This document shows positions 1 through 4,946 of a DNA stretch of 6,506 nt, piece after piece. This stretch comes from Holosporaceae bacterium. Lineage in GTDB: Bacteria; Pseudomonadota; Alphaproteobacteria; UBA3830. The position numbers and the translations under genes are program-made. Below the pieces are notes generated by a model. The model ran no database searches. It saw only the letters and a program-made list of their open reading frames with translations, and had not been told where the DNA came from. Numbering within the stretch: the stretch's first letter is position 1; every line of letters starts with the position of its first letter. The stretch spans positions 1-6,506 of the forward strand of contig JAITRK010000006.1 in assembly GCA_031288435.1 (NCBI GenBank), in the 5' to 3' direction.

Positions 1-1
1 A

Positions 2-235
2 ATTCTCAAAGAAAGTTATTCTCACTTCCCATCGATCGAATACTATCACATCTCGACGCCATATGCCATAAGATTATTGCAGCGCGAATTCAAGGATGAA
101 ACGCATCTGTCGCAATTTCCAGTAGAAAAAATATATCAATCGAGAATCTTGAGCCGCAATTCGGAATGTGCTGGACTCAGGCGTGGTCCTCAGCGTGGCT
201 TCATTTTGCATCGTTTTTTTGTTAATATTTTTTAA
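2..235 (+). CDS. Possible 3' end of an unidentified gene cut by the window edge
   Basis: Frame 2 is open from the left edge to a TAA at 233-235, 77 codons with no start needed inside the window. The translation begins ILKESYSHFPSIEYYHIS and is mixed polar and aromatic; its last third (arginine-rich, then Phe-rich where it enters the AT-rich tract) looks less like a real protein end. I recognise no family. A run of this length without a stop is uncommon but not rare by chance at this base composition, and frame 1 is also open for the first 32 codons. It may be the tail of a real or decayed gene that runs in from the left, or chance. No function is proposed. Confidence 0.25.
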   Translation: MLKESYSHFPSIEYYHISTPYAIRLLQREFKDETHLSQFPVEKIYQSRILSRNSECAGLRRGPQRGFILHRFFVNIF

Positions 236-252
236 TTTTTTTAAAAAAACGA
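211..252. repeat. AT-rich inverted repeat, possible bidirectional terminator
   Basis: A perfect 10-bp inverted repeat, TCGTTTTTTT (211-220) and AAAAAAACGA (243-252), flanks a 22-nt spacer that is almost only A and T. It covers the stop codon of the possible left-edge reading frame. The stem is nearly all A-T, so as an RNA hairpin it would be weak, but each strand has long T runs as in intrinsic terminators. It could equally be a bent-DNA or promoter-associated tract. Confidence 0.35.
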
Positions 253-415
253 ATGAAACACTCGGCAAAAATGTGCAAACATGGTAGTTTTTTAAGAACG
301 TTGGGAATTTACTTTTTTGAAGTAATAGAAAATCAACCAAAGCCACAGTCAGCATATTGGCGCGGCAGGTTTTGCCGACGGCTGGTTTGGAACGTCCAAA
401 TAGTTCGGTTTTGTA
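253..415. other. Intergenic stretch without a recognisable gene
   Basis: Between the AT-rich inverted repeat and the ankyrin start I see no convincing gene. A 5-bp stem, CGGCA (363-367) and TGCCG (373-377), has a 5-nt loop and no T tract after it. No Shine-Dalgarno sequence precedes the ankyrin ATG at 416, and a TAG at 401-403 closes that frame upstream. The 5' part of the ankyrin gene and its signals may have been lost. Confidence 0.4.
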
Positions 416-793
416 ATGGAAGGCGAGAACAGGAATACTATGTTACATTATGCAGTTCTCTACAGCTGTGTTGATGGTGTGAAAGAGCTGCTTGTTGACA
501 GATCCAGCAGTACCGTAGGTAGTGCCCCAGCAGCGAAGGTAAATGCATTTGGAATGAATGGTTGTACACCGCTGCATATGGCTGCTGCACCTTTAAAAGA
601 CGACGTAGCAGCGATACAGATAATTGATCTTCTTGTCGACGTTGGCAACGCAGATCTGAATATTAAGTAGTTACTTGTGGGACTCCGCTAGAATATGCCA
701 GAAGCCTAGGAAAAACAAAAATCGCTGAGCATCTTGAAAAAAACTGGTGCAGCGGCTGCCAAATTAAAAAATGAGTTAAGGTTATTGGGTTAG
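416..793 (+). pseudogene. Ankyrin-repeat protein, frameshifted
   Basis: The first frame (416-670) encodes two ankyrin repeats: NTMLHYAVLYSCVDGVKELL (residues 7-26) and one with the hallmark TPLHMAA followed by IIDLLVDVGNADLNIK. It then meets TAG at 668-670. The next ankyrin unit continues at once in frame 1 from about 667: CGTPLEYARSLGKTKIAEHL. At an A7 run (737-743) the sense returns to the original frame, giving KTGAAAAKLKNELRLLG and TAG at 791-793. The unbroken protein would have about three repeats and 125 residues, short for the family. Ankyrin proteins mediate protein-protein contacts and are often host-directed effectors in intracellular bacteria; that role is inference. There is no Shine-Dalgarno before ATG 416, so the 5' end may be eroded. 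The lesions may be real decay or, at the A7 run, a sequencing error. Confidence 0.75.
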
Positions 794-803
794 CTATCGC
801 GGA

Positions 804-832
804 ATGAGAAAGAGACACGTAATTTTTCTCAT
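804..832. terminator. Hairpin just after the ankyrin pseudogene
   Basis: ATGAGAAA (804-811) pairs perfectly with TTTCTCAT (825-832); a G-T and an A-T pair extend the stem to 10 bp with a 9-nt loop. It starts 10 bp after the ankyrin stop at 793 and is followed by GGTTTTGAGGTTT, which is only moderately T-rich. Its position suits a terminator, but the stem is AT-rich and weak. Confidence 0.3.
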
Positions 833-848
833 GGTTTTGAGGTTTAAG

Positions 849-1052
849 ACAGTAGAATTTTATTCGTTTTGCAGCTAGGAACCTCAAGACCCGCGATGGT
901 CTGTCCTGTAATATTTCGAAAGCACCCATAAACATTTTACCCTCTTCCCGGAGAACCTTTGCTATATCAGCATGGAAGTAGCCGAGGATATTTGTGTTCA
1001 CAAACCGCATTGCGCCAGAATTTGTGTGTAGGTAAGATAAGCGTCTTGACAT
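849..1052 (-). pseudogene. IS481-like transposase remnant (DDE integrase core fragment)
   Basis: The - strand translation contains ILGYFHADIAKVLREEGKMF followed a few residues later by DRPSRV. This resembles the start of the integrase/transposase core of IS481-type elements, where I recall a pattern like GYFHIDIAEV-x-x-x-EGKLYLF-x-AIDRTSKF; the Asp in FHAD would be the first acidic residue of the DDE triad. About 55 residues can be matched. The N-terminal HTH region, the other two catalytic residues and terminal inverted repeats are not seen, and a few extra residues before DRPSR suggest small indels. The open frame continues to 663 over the ankyrin gene, but that part shows no similarity. 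It is a non-functional fragment, evidence of past insertion activity. The family call is from memory of the motif. Confidence 0.5.
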
Positions 1053-1073
1053 TATAAAAGAGCGGATGATAGA
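1046..1073 (+). promoter_or_regulatory. Candidate promoter of the small lipoprotein gene
   Basis: A perfect TTGACA (1046-1051) lies 33 bp upstream of ATG 1085. The best hexamer at 16-bp spacing is GATAGA (1068-1073), a poor -10. A TATAAA at 1054-1059 is a better -10 but has no good -35. The placement is plausible, the match is incomplete. Confidence 0.25.
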
Positions 1074-1084
1074 TGGGAGAAGAT

Positions 1085-1292
1085 ATGAAATCTAGGCTCA
1101 TTGGATTGTTCGTGGCATTATCTTTTTGAGCGGATGTTCAGAGAATGATATTCAAATCCATAAAAAAGAAGTTCGCGAAGTGCAAGAGGCGGTGCAACTT
1201 TTAAAAATTGAAGATCTTTCGAAAATTTAAGGAGCGTGGAGTTAACTTTAGCTTCTGAAGGCGCTGAGCCTGGCGGTATTACTGCTGAGTAG
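1085..1292 (+). pseudogene. Small lipoprotein gene with two frameshifts
   Basis: GGGAG (1075-1079) is well placed before ATG 1085. The frame encodes a lipoprotein signal, MKSRLIGLFVALSF, then stops at TGA 1127-1129 inside a T5 run. One base back, frame 1 reads LSGCSENDIQIHKKEVREVQ from 1126: LSGC is a classic lipobox with the lipidated Cys, exactly where it should be. That frame ends at TAA 1228-1230, but frame 3 carries on from about 1221 as ENLRSVELTLASEGAEPGG to TAG 1290-1292. The restored product would be about 70 residues, a helical Lys/Glu/Gln-rich peptide anchored to a membrane lipid; I recognise no family. Both breaks are consistent with loss of one base next to short homopolymers (T5 and A4), so decay, sequencing error or -1 slippage on the T run are all open. 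The 3' end overlaps the convergent ATPase gene by 14 bp. Confidence 0.6.
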
Positions 1293-2067
1293 TAACGACG
1301 GCTCGCATCTTTTGGTCAAATGTTGCCTGAAGAGCCTCTGGGGTTATGTTTTTTATTTCTTTCCCTTCGTAGGTAGCAACTAACTGTCCATGGTTTAGCA
1401 CCGCTATTTTATCCGAAATTTTTAGAGCAAAAGCCGGATCGTTGACGCACATCAGCGTCGTCATGTGGTTGGTTTTTATTATATTTTCGGTGACAGCGAA
1501 CAGCGCCTGGGCTGTTGCTTCGTCGAGACCGGTGGAAGGCTCGTCTATCAACAGAACCTTCGCTTCCTTCATGACGGCAATCAGCAGCGCTAGAACTTGC
1601 CGATAGTGAGCCGGAATATCGCAGACTTTTTCATCCATTATTTCTTCCATTTTCATGAAATTTATCTCTTGCAGTCGCTGGTAAAACAACTCGCGCACAT
1701 TGTCGTCATAGGCTTCTGACAGCAGGCTGCGGCTCTGGTGATGCATGCTGGCCGCCACGAGATTTTCGAGAATAGTTAGATTTCCGGCCGTCGCGGTGTT
1801 TTCTTCGAAGAACACCGTCGAGAAATATTTTGATTTTTGCGCAAGAGAATAATTCGTTATGTCCACGTCATTCAGCAGTATTCTGCCAAAATTTGGAGTT
1901 ATATGGCCGGCCAAAAGCTGCAGCAGAGTACTCCTGCCGCTGCCGTTGTGACCCAAAATTGAGGTAACTTCGCCTTCATTGAGAGACAAATCTATGTCGC
2001 GCAGCGTAACCCTTTCCAATCTAGTACGTGGGAAAAGTACCAGGAATACGTTTTCTAGCTTAACCAT
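1279..2067 (-). CDS. ABC transporter ATP-binding protein with degenerate nucleotide motifs
   Basis: Full-length ABC ATPase (262 aa) of the COG1101 type that partners COG4120 permeases, the putative Trp/Tyr importer group. The fold is clear: Walker A at residues 39-47, Walker B VLLIDEP with the catalytic Glu (171-177), then a D-loop TGLD (179-182). Four key sites depart from consensus. Walker A reads GHNGSGRST, with Arg45 instead of Lys (codon AGG, 1933-1935). The Q-loop position in VFF is Phe87 instead of Gln. The LSGGQ signature is replaced by IPAHY (151-155), although the following RQ is kept. The switch His of the usual THN is Asn209 in CVND. The start ATG lies inside the permease 3' end (8-bp overlap, ATGGTTAA), so translation is probably coupled. 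It would sit on the cytoplasmic face of the inner membrane; normal ATP hydrolysis is doubtful. It could be an early pseudogene still in frame. Confidence 0.88.
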   Translation of the reverse strand: MVKLENVFLVLFPRTRLERVTLRDIDLSLNEGEVTSILGHNGSGRSTLLQLLAGHITPNFGRILLNDVDITNYSLAQKSKYFSTVFFEENTATAGNLTILENLVAASMHHQSRSLLSEAYDDNVRELFYQRLQEINFMKMEEIMDEKVCDIPAHYRQVLALLIAVMKEAKVLLIDEPSTGLDEATAQALFAVTENIIKTNHMTTLMCVNDPAFALKISDKIAVLNHGQLVATYEGKEIKNITPEALQATFDQKMRAVVTTQQ

Positions 2068-2953
2068 GGCTGCGCCTCTTAGCAGAGAAGGAAAATTTCT
2101 TTATATTCACGAACAGCATAACAATCACGAGAATGGCGGCGGTTACAAGACTATCGTAGACAGAGCCTCCAAGTTTTGTCCCAACAACTGCATACACCGC
2201 CGATGCTACCAGTAGTTTATAGAATACGGAGCCAAGAATGCATCCGTAGATAGCAGCTCCGAGCGTTTTGGGCTGTAGGATTTTTTCTCCGATAATTATG
2301 GACGTTATGCCAAAAACCATGGCTCCGGAGCCCATACCAGCGTTAAAAACCCCGGTAATTTGTGCGACAAGCGCACCAGCCGCCGCCGAAAAGGCATTGC
2401 CAAGACATAGCGCCACCAATAACATCTTTGATGAGTCGATTCCAAGGGATTCGGATATGATTTTTCCGTCCCCAAAAACGCGCATTCCAAGTCCATACTC
2501 GGAATGAAGGATTCTATAGAAAATGCATGAGAGAAATACTACGACGGCAAGTGTTAATGATAGAATATCGAGTGCGGAAAAACTGCCGTGGAGTAGCTTA
2601 ATGCACTCTTGCTCGTCTACTTTTACGCTGGAACATATCCCAACAAGACCTGCACCAAGAGCCGTTACGGTTATAATGCTGGCTATCACAACATCTAATA
2701 ACAAATGATTCGATAGCAACGACGTAATAAATCCGACGGCAGCGCCGAGAAAAACAGCTATAACGAAAGCCAGCGCCGGATTAACTCCTGAGATCACCAA
2801 TGCCCCGTAGGTGCAACCGCCAAGAGCAACACTTCCGTCGCAGCTCATATCTGTAACTTTCATCACATTGGACGTTAGAAAAATATTCAGCCCAATTAGA
2901 GAAAAGGCCAGCGATAGAGAAAAAATGTCCAGTAGATGGTCTAGCACTTGCAT
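2060..2953 (-). CDS. ABC transporter permease, putative amino-acid importer family (COG4120-like)
   Basis: Integral membrane permease of 297 aa, the usual length for the family. It shows about eight hydrophobic segments: roughly residues 7-28, 42-58, 60-81, 86-107, 127-147 and three more in the C-terminal half. Family-like motifs are DMSCDGSVALGG (35-46), the cytoplasmic coupling loop with GDGKIISESLGI (161-172) that should dock on the ATPase, and GALVAQITGVFNAGMGSG further on. Related operons are annotated as putative tryptophan/tyrosine importers; the substrate here is not shown by the sequence. I chose ATG 2953 because GGAGAG (2958-2963) is correctly spaced before it; an ATG eight codons upstream has no such site. 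The ATPase gene overlaps its 3' end by 8 bp. The substrate-binding protein gene usually found next to the permease is absent from the window. Confidence 0.85.
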   Translation of the reverse strand: MQVLDHLLDIFSLSLAFSLIGLNIFLTSNVMKVTDMSCDGSVALGGCTYGALVISGVNPALAFVIAVFLGAAVGFITSLLSNHLLLDVVIASIITVTALGAGLVGICSSVKVDEQECIKLLHGSFSALDILSLTLAVVVFLSCIFYRILHSEYGLGMRVFGDGKIISESLGIDSSKMLLVALCLGNAFSAAAGALVAQITGVFNAGMGSGAMVFGITSIIIGEKILQPKTLGAAIYGCILGSVFYKLLVASAVYAVVGTKLGGSVYDSLVTAAILVIVMLFVNIKKFSFSAKRRSHG

Positions 2954-2977
2954 ATTTCTCTCCAAAAACAAAAACAT

Positions 2978-3020
2978 ACAAAAACATGCCGCTTCGCCAG
3001 ATAACGAAAAGTAAGCGGCA
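2978..3020 (-). terminator. Hairpin plus T-rich tract upstream of the permease
   Basis: AAGCGGCA (3013-3020) and TGCCGCTT (2987-2994) form a perfect 8-bp stem with an 18-nt loop. Read on the - strand, the stem is followed by TGTTTTTGTATG, so it resembles an intrinsic terminator. It lies 33 bp before the permease start, with little room for a promoter after it, so it could also be an attenuator or a processing hairpin. Confidence 0.4.
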
Positions 3021-3045
3021 AACTACGTAAACTACAGCAACGATA

Positions 3046-3077
3046 GCGGCTAAAAACGTCATGGCGAATTTAGCCGC
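3046..3077 (-). terminator. Hairpin just after the patatin stop
   Basis: GCGGCTAAA (3046-3054) and TTTAGCCGC (3069-3077) form a perfect 9-bp stem with a 14-nt loop, starting 14 nt past the patatin stop codon (3092-3094) on the - strand. No T run follows, so it is not a standard intrinsic terminator; it may protect the 3' end of the upstream mRNA or act with the second hairpin at 2987-3020. Confidence 0.4.
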
Positions 3078-3091
3078 GAACGTGTTTTCCT

Positions 3092-4147
3092 TTATACAAA
3101 CTCTTCGGCTATGTCTGCCGTTGTTTCTTTACCTATTTTATCGTAGTTCTTTTCCAGCCACTTGTCGGCAGCTTTTCTTCCGGCGTCACGAAGATGCTCC
3201 AGGAATCCGATATCGGTGTTCAATTTCGAAGACCAACCAAGATCTTGGAACACTTCTTCATCTTCGATAATGTGCATGTGAAGTCTCTTCATCTTGCCCT
3301 TTTCGAGAAGACCACTGTCAATTAATCTCGTAATGAAATGTATGGAACGCATTTCTCTTACAATGGACGTGTTGTTGGTTATCTCGTTAAGCCGATCGGC
3401 GATTTCAACAGCCGTTACCGGAAGTCTATTGCGGTGCGTAGGGTTCAACTTGATAATCATGACGTCGGCAGTGTGGCATTCATAGATTAACGGGAAAATG
3501 GCCGGATTACCTATGAAACCGCCGTCCCAATAGTATTCGCCTTTAACCAGAACAGCAGTATGGATAGTTGGTAGACATGCCGTGGCCAAAAGAGCGTCGG
3601 TGCAGAGGTCTTTATTGGAAAATATCTTGATTTTTCCAGTATAAACATGCGTTGCCGCCAAAAACACTTTGACTGCGTCATCATTTTTCAACCTTTCAAA
3701 ATCAAATAGCTGATTTATCACATCTTTTAGAGGATCTGCGCCGCTTGGATTTAATTGGTATGGCGACAAAATCTTGCTGATGAAGTCGAAAAACAAAAAA
3801 CCTGGCGAATTGTGCATGGTGTACTTGCCGGACAATATGTCCATTACGCCTGGTTTGAAGATGCTTGATTTTCCAGCGTCTGACATTACATGCCAGTATT
3901 TATCAAGCAGCTGGCGCCCACCCTCGTTGCCGCCTTCTACGATGCCCTGGGCCGTGGCAACAGCATTCATACCGCCTGCGCTGGTTCCGGAAACGCCTTC
4001 TATCACAAGATCCTTCTCCTGAAGAAGTCTATCCAATACTCCCCAGGTAAAAGCTCCGTGAGCTCCACCTCCCTGCATGGCAATACTTATTCTTTTCTTG
4101 CCGTCATTAATTGGCTCCAATTGATTGATCTCTGATTTTTTACTCAT
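3092..4147 (-). CDS. Patatin-like phospholipase
   Basis: A 351-aa serine lipid acyl hydrolase of the patatin (PNPLA) family. The oxyanion-hole loop GGGAHG is at residues 26-31, the nucleophile elbow GTSAG at 54-58 with Ser56 as the probable nucleophile, and the catalytic Asp of the Ser-Asp dyad in WDGGFIGNP (Asp208). All required residues are present, so it should be active. There is no signal peptide or membrane segment; it is cytoplasmic or exported by a route that needs no N-terminal signal. The family releases fatty acids from phospholipids, and some intracellular bacteria use such enzymes on host membranes; that role here is inference. I chose ATG 4147 because ACTCCTTT on the + strand (4152-4159) gives AAAGGAGT at ideal spacing; the longer frame from 4171 has no such site. 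It follows the STAS gene by 45 bp, so co-transcription is likely. Confidence 0.92.
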   Translation of the reverse strand: MSKKSEINQLEPINDGKKRISIAMQGGGAHGAFTWGVLDRLLQEKDLVIEGVSGTSAGGMNAVATAQGIVEGGNEGGRQLLDKYWHVMSDAGKSSIFKPGVMDILSGKYTMHNSPGFLFFDFISKILSPYQLNPSGADPLKDVINQLFDFERLKNDDAVKVFLAATHVYTGKIKIFSNKDLCTDALLATACLPTIHTAVLVKGEYYWDGGFIGNPAIFPLIYECHTADVMIIKLNPTHRNRLPVTAVEIADRLNEITNNTSIVREMRSIHFITRLIDSGLLEKGKMKRLHMHIIEDEEVFQDLGWSSKLNTDIGFLEHLRDAGRKAADKWLEKNYDKIGKETTADIAEEFV

Positions 4148-4192
4148 GGCTACTCCTTTTATAATTTGCAATCATTGATATTAAATACCTAA

Positions 4193-4525
4193 TTAGTTAA
4201 AAAAAGGTTTAGCTTCTTCAAATGTAGGATAAATTTTTAAAATTTTATCGAAACCGCTCATCTTGAAAACGGCGAAAATTTTATCCGGCATGTTTACAAG
4301 TGCAAGAACTCCTTTTGCGGCGGTCAATTTTTTACCCAACATAAGAACGACTCTCAGGCCGGCGCTGGAAATATAGTCGATTTCATTGAAACTAATCGCT
4401 ACTTTTTTATTTTTATCTGCCGCCGTCATCACTGAATCTTCGAACGCTTTGGCGGTGGATGTGTCCACGCGCCCCACCGGCGTTAATACGGTAACGCCGC
4501 CGTTATCTGCTGTTTTTACTTCCAT
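4193..4525 (-). CDS. STAS-domain anti-sigma factor antagonist (RsbV/SpoIIAA-like)
   Basis: A 110-aa single STAS domain, the normal length for this family. The key motif is IDYISSAGLRVVLMLGKKL (residues 49-67). By alignment with RsbV/SpoIIAA, Ser54 is the probable site phosphorylated by the partner kinase and dephosphorylated by the PP2C enzyme. The N-terminal strand has the typical GRVDTSTA (18-25). In its unphosphorylated form such a protein binds the kinase and displaces the kinase's other partner. The ATG sits 1 nt after the stop of the upstream HATPase gene, and its Shine-Dalgarno GGGAG (4532-4536) lies inside that gene, so the two are translated together. It acts in the cytoplasm. Confidence 0.93.
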   Translation of the reverse strand: MEVKTADNGGVTVLTPVGRVDTSTAKAFEDSVMTAADKNKKVAISFNEIDYISSAGLRVVLMLGKKLTAAKGVLALVNMPDKIFAVFKMSGFDKILKIYPTFEEAKPFFN

Positions 4526-4526
4526 G

Positions 4527-4946
4527 TTACTCTCCCTGTTTGTTATGAATAGAAACTTTAATATCTAGCTCGTTTTTGTCGTCAATTCTTGAATATTCGA
4601 CAACTTCAGATAATTGCTTTACTATAAATATGCCTAACCCTCCTATTTGACGTTCTTCAATGGACGACTCCGTGTCAGGATCTCCAAGCGACAACGGGTC
4701 AAACGGAACGCCGTTGTCTACCAGGCTTATGTTGATCCTGTCGCCATTTTTTTCAATTTCTAGTGTAAAGATGTGTTCGCCGCCGTCCGGATAGGCATAA
4801 TTTATGATGTTTGTAATCATTTCGTCTAATATCAACGCGAGATCGTGGTATTTTTCTTCTGAAACGCCTTCTTTCTTGCAGAATGCCTGTACTTCGTCAC
4901 AGATTCGGCTAACTTCATTGATGTCGTTTTTTATATTAAATTGCAT
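4527..4946 (-). CDS. RsbW-like serine kinase / anti-sigma factor (GHKL ATPase)
   Basis: A 139-aa stand-alone HATPase_c domain. The N box is LALILDEMITNIINYAYPDG (36-55, with Glu42 and Asn46), the G1 box VDNGVPFDP (76-84, Asp77 binding adenine) and the G2 box IGGLGIFIVKQL (101-112). This matches RsbW/SpoIIAB-type kinases that phosphorylate a STAS partner on serine and otherwise bind a sigma factor or another target. I chose ATG 4946 because AGGAGG (- strand, 4956-4961) precedes it by 9 nt; the ATG at 4967 would lie upstream of that site. The start overlaps the 3' end of the response regulator by 11 bp, typical of coupled translation. It lies between the phosphatase that reverses its reaction and its probable substrate. 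No cognate sigma factor is nearby. Confidence 0.92.
   Translation of the reverse strand: MQFNIKNDINEVSRICDEVQAFCKKEGVSEEKYHDLALILDEMITNIINYAYPDGGEHIFTLEIEKNGDRINISLVDNGVPFDPLSLGDPDTESSIEERQIGGLGIFIVKQLSEVVEYSRIDDKNELDIKVSIHNKQGE

Noticed and set aside
74..355. 93-codon open frame on the - strand with a hydrophobic start
   Set aside because: It runs across the AT-rich inverted repeat, its Lys/Phe-rich middle comes from the poly-A/T tract, and no Shine-Dalgarno or family is seen.
253..474. 73-codon open frame on the + strand
   Set aside because: It overlaps the ankyrin start in another frame and has a Cys/Arg-rich translation typical of a shadow frame.
2781..3062. 93-codon open frame on the - strand starting with a hydrophobic segment
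   Set aside because: Most of it overlaps the permease in another frame and there is no Shine-Dalgarno. Only its first 36 codons in the gap are discussed, as a possible relic or leader, and are not called as a gene.
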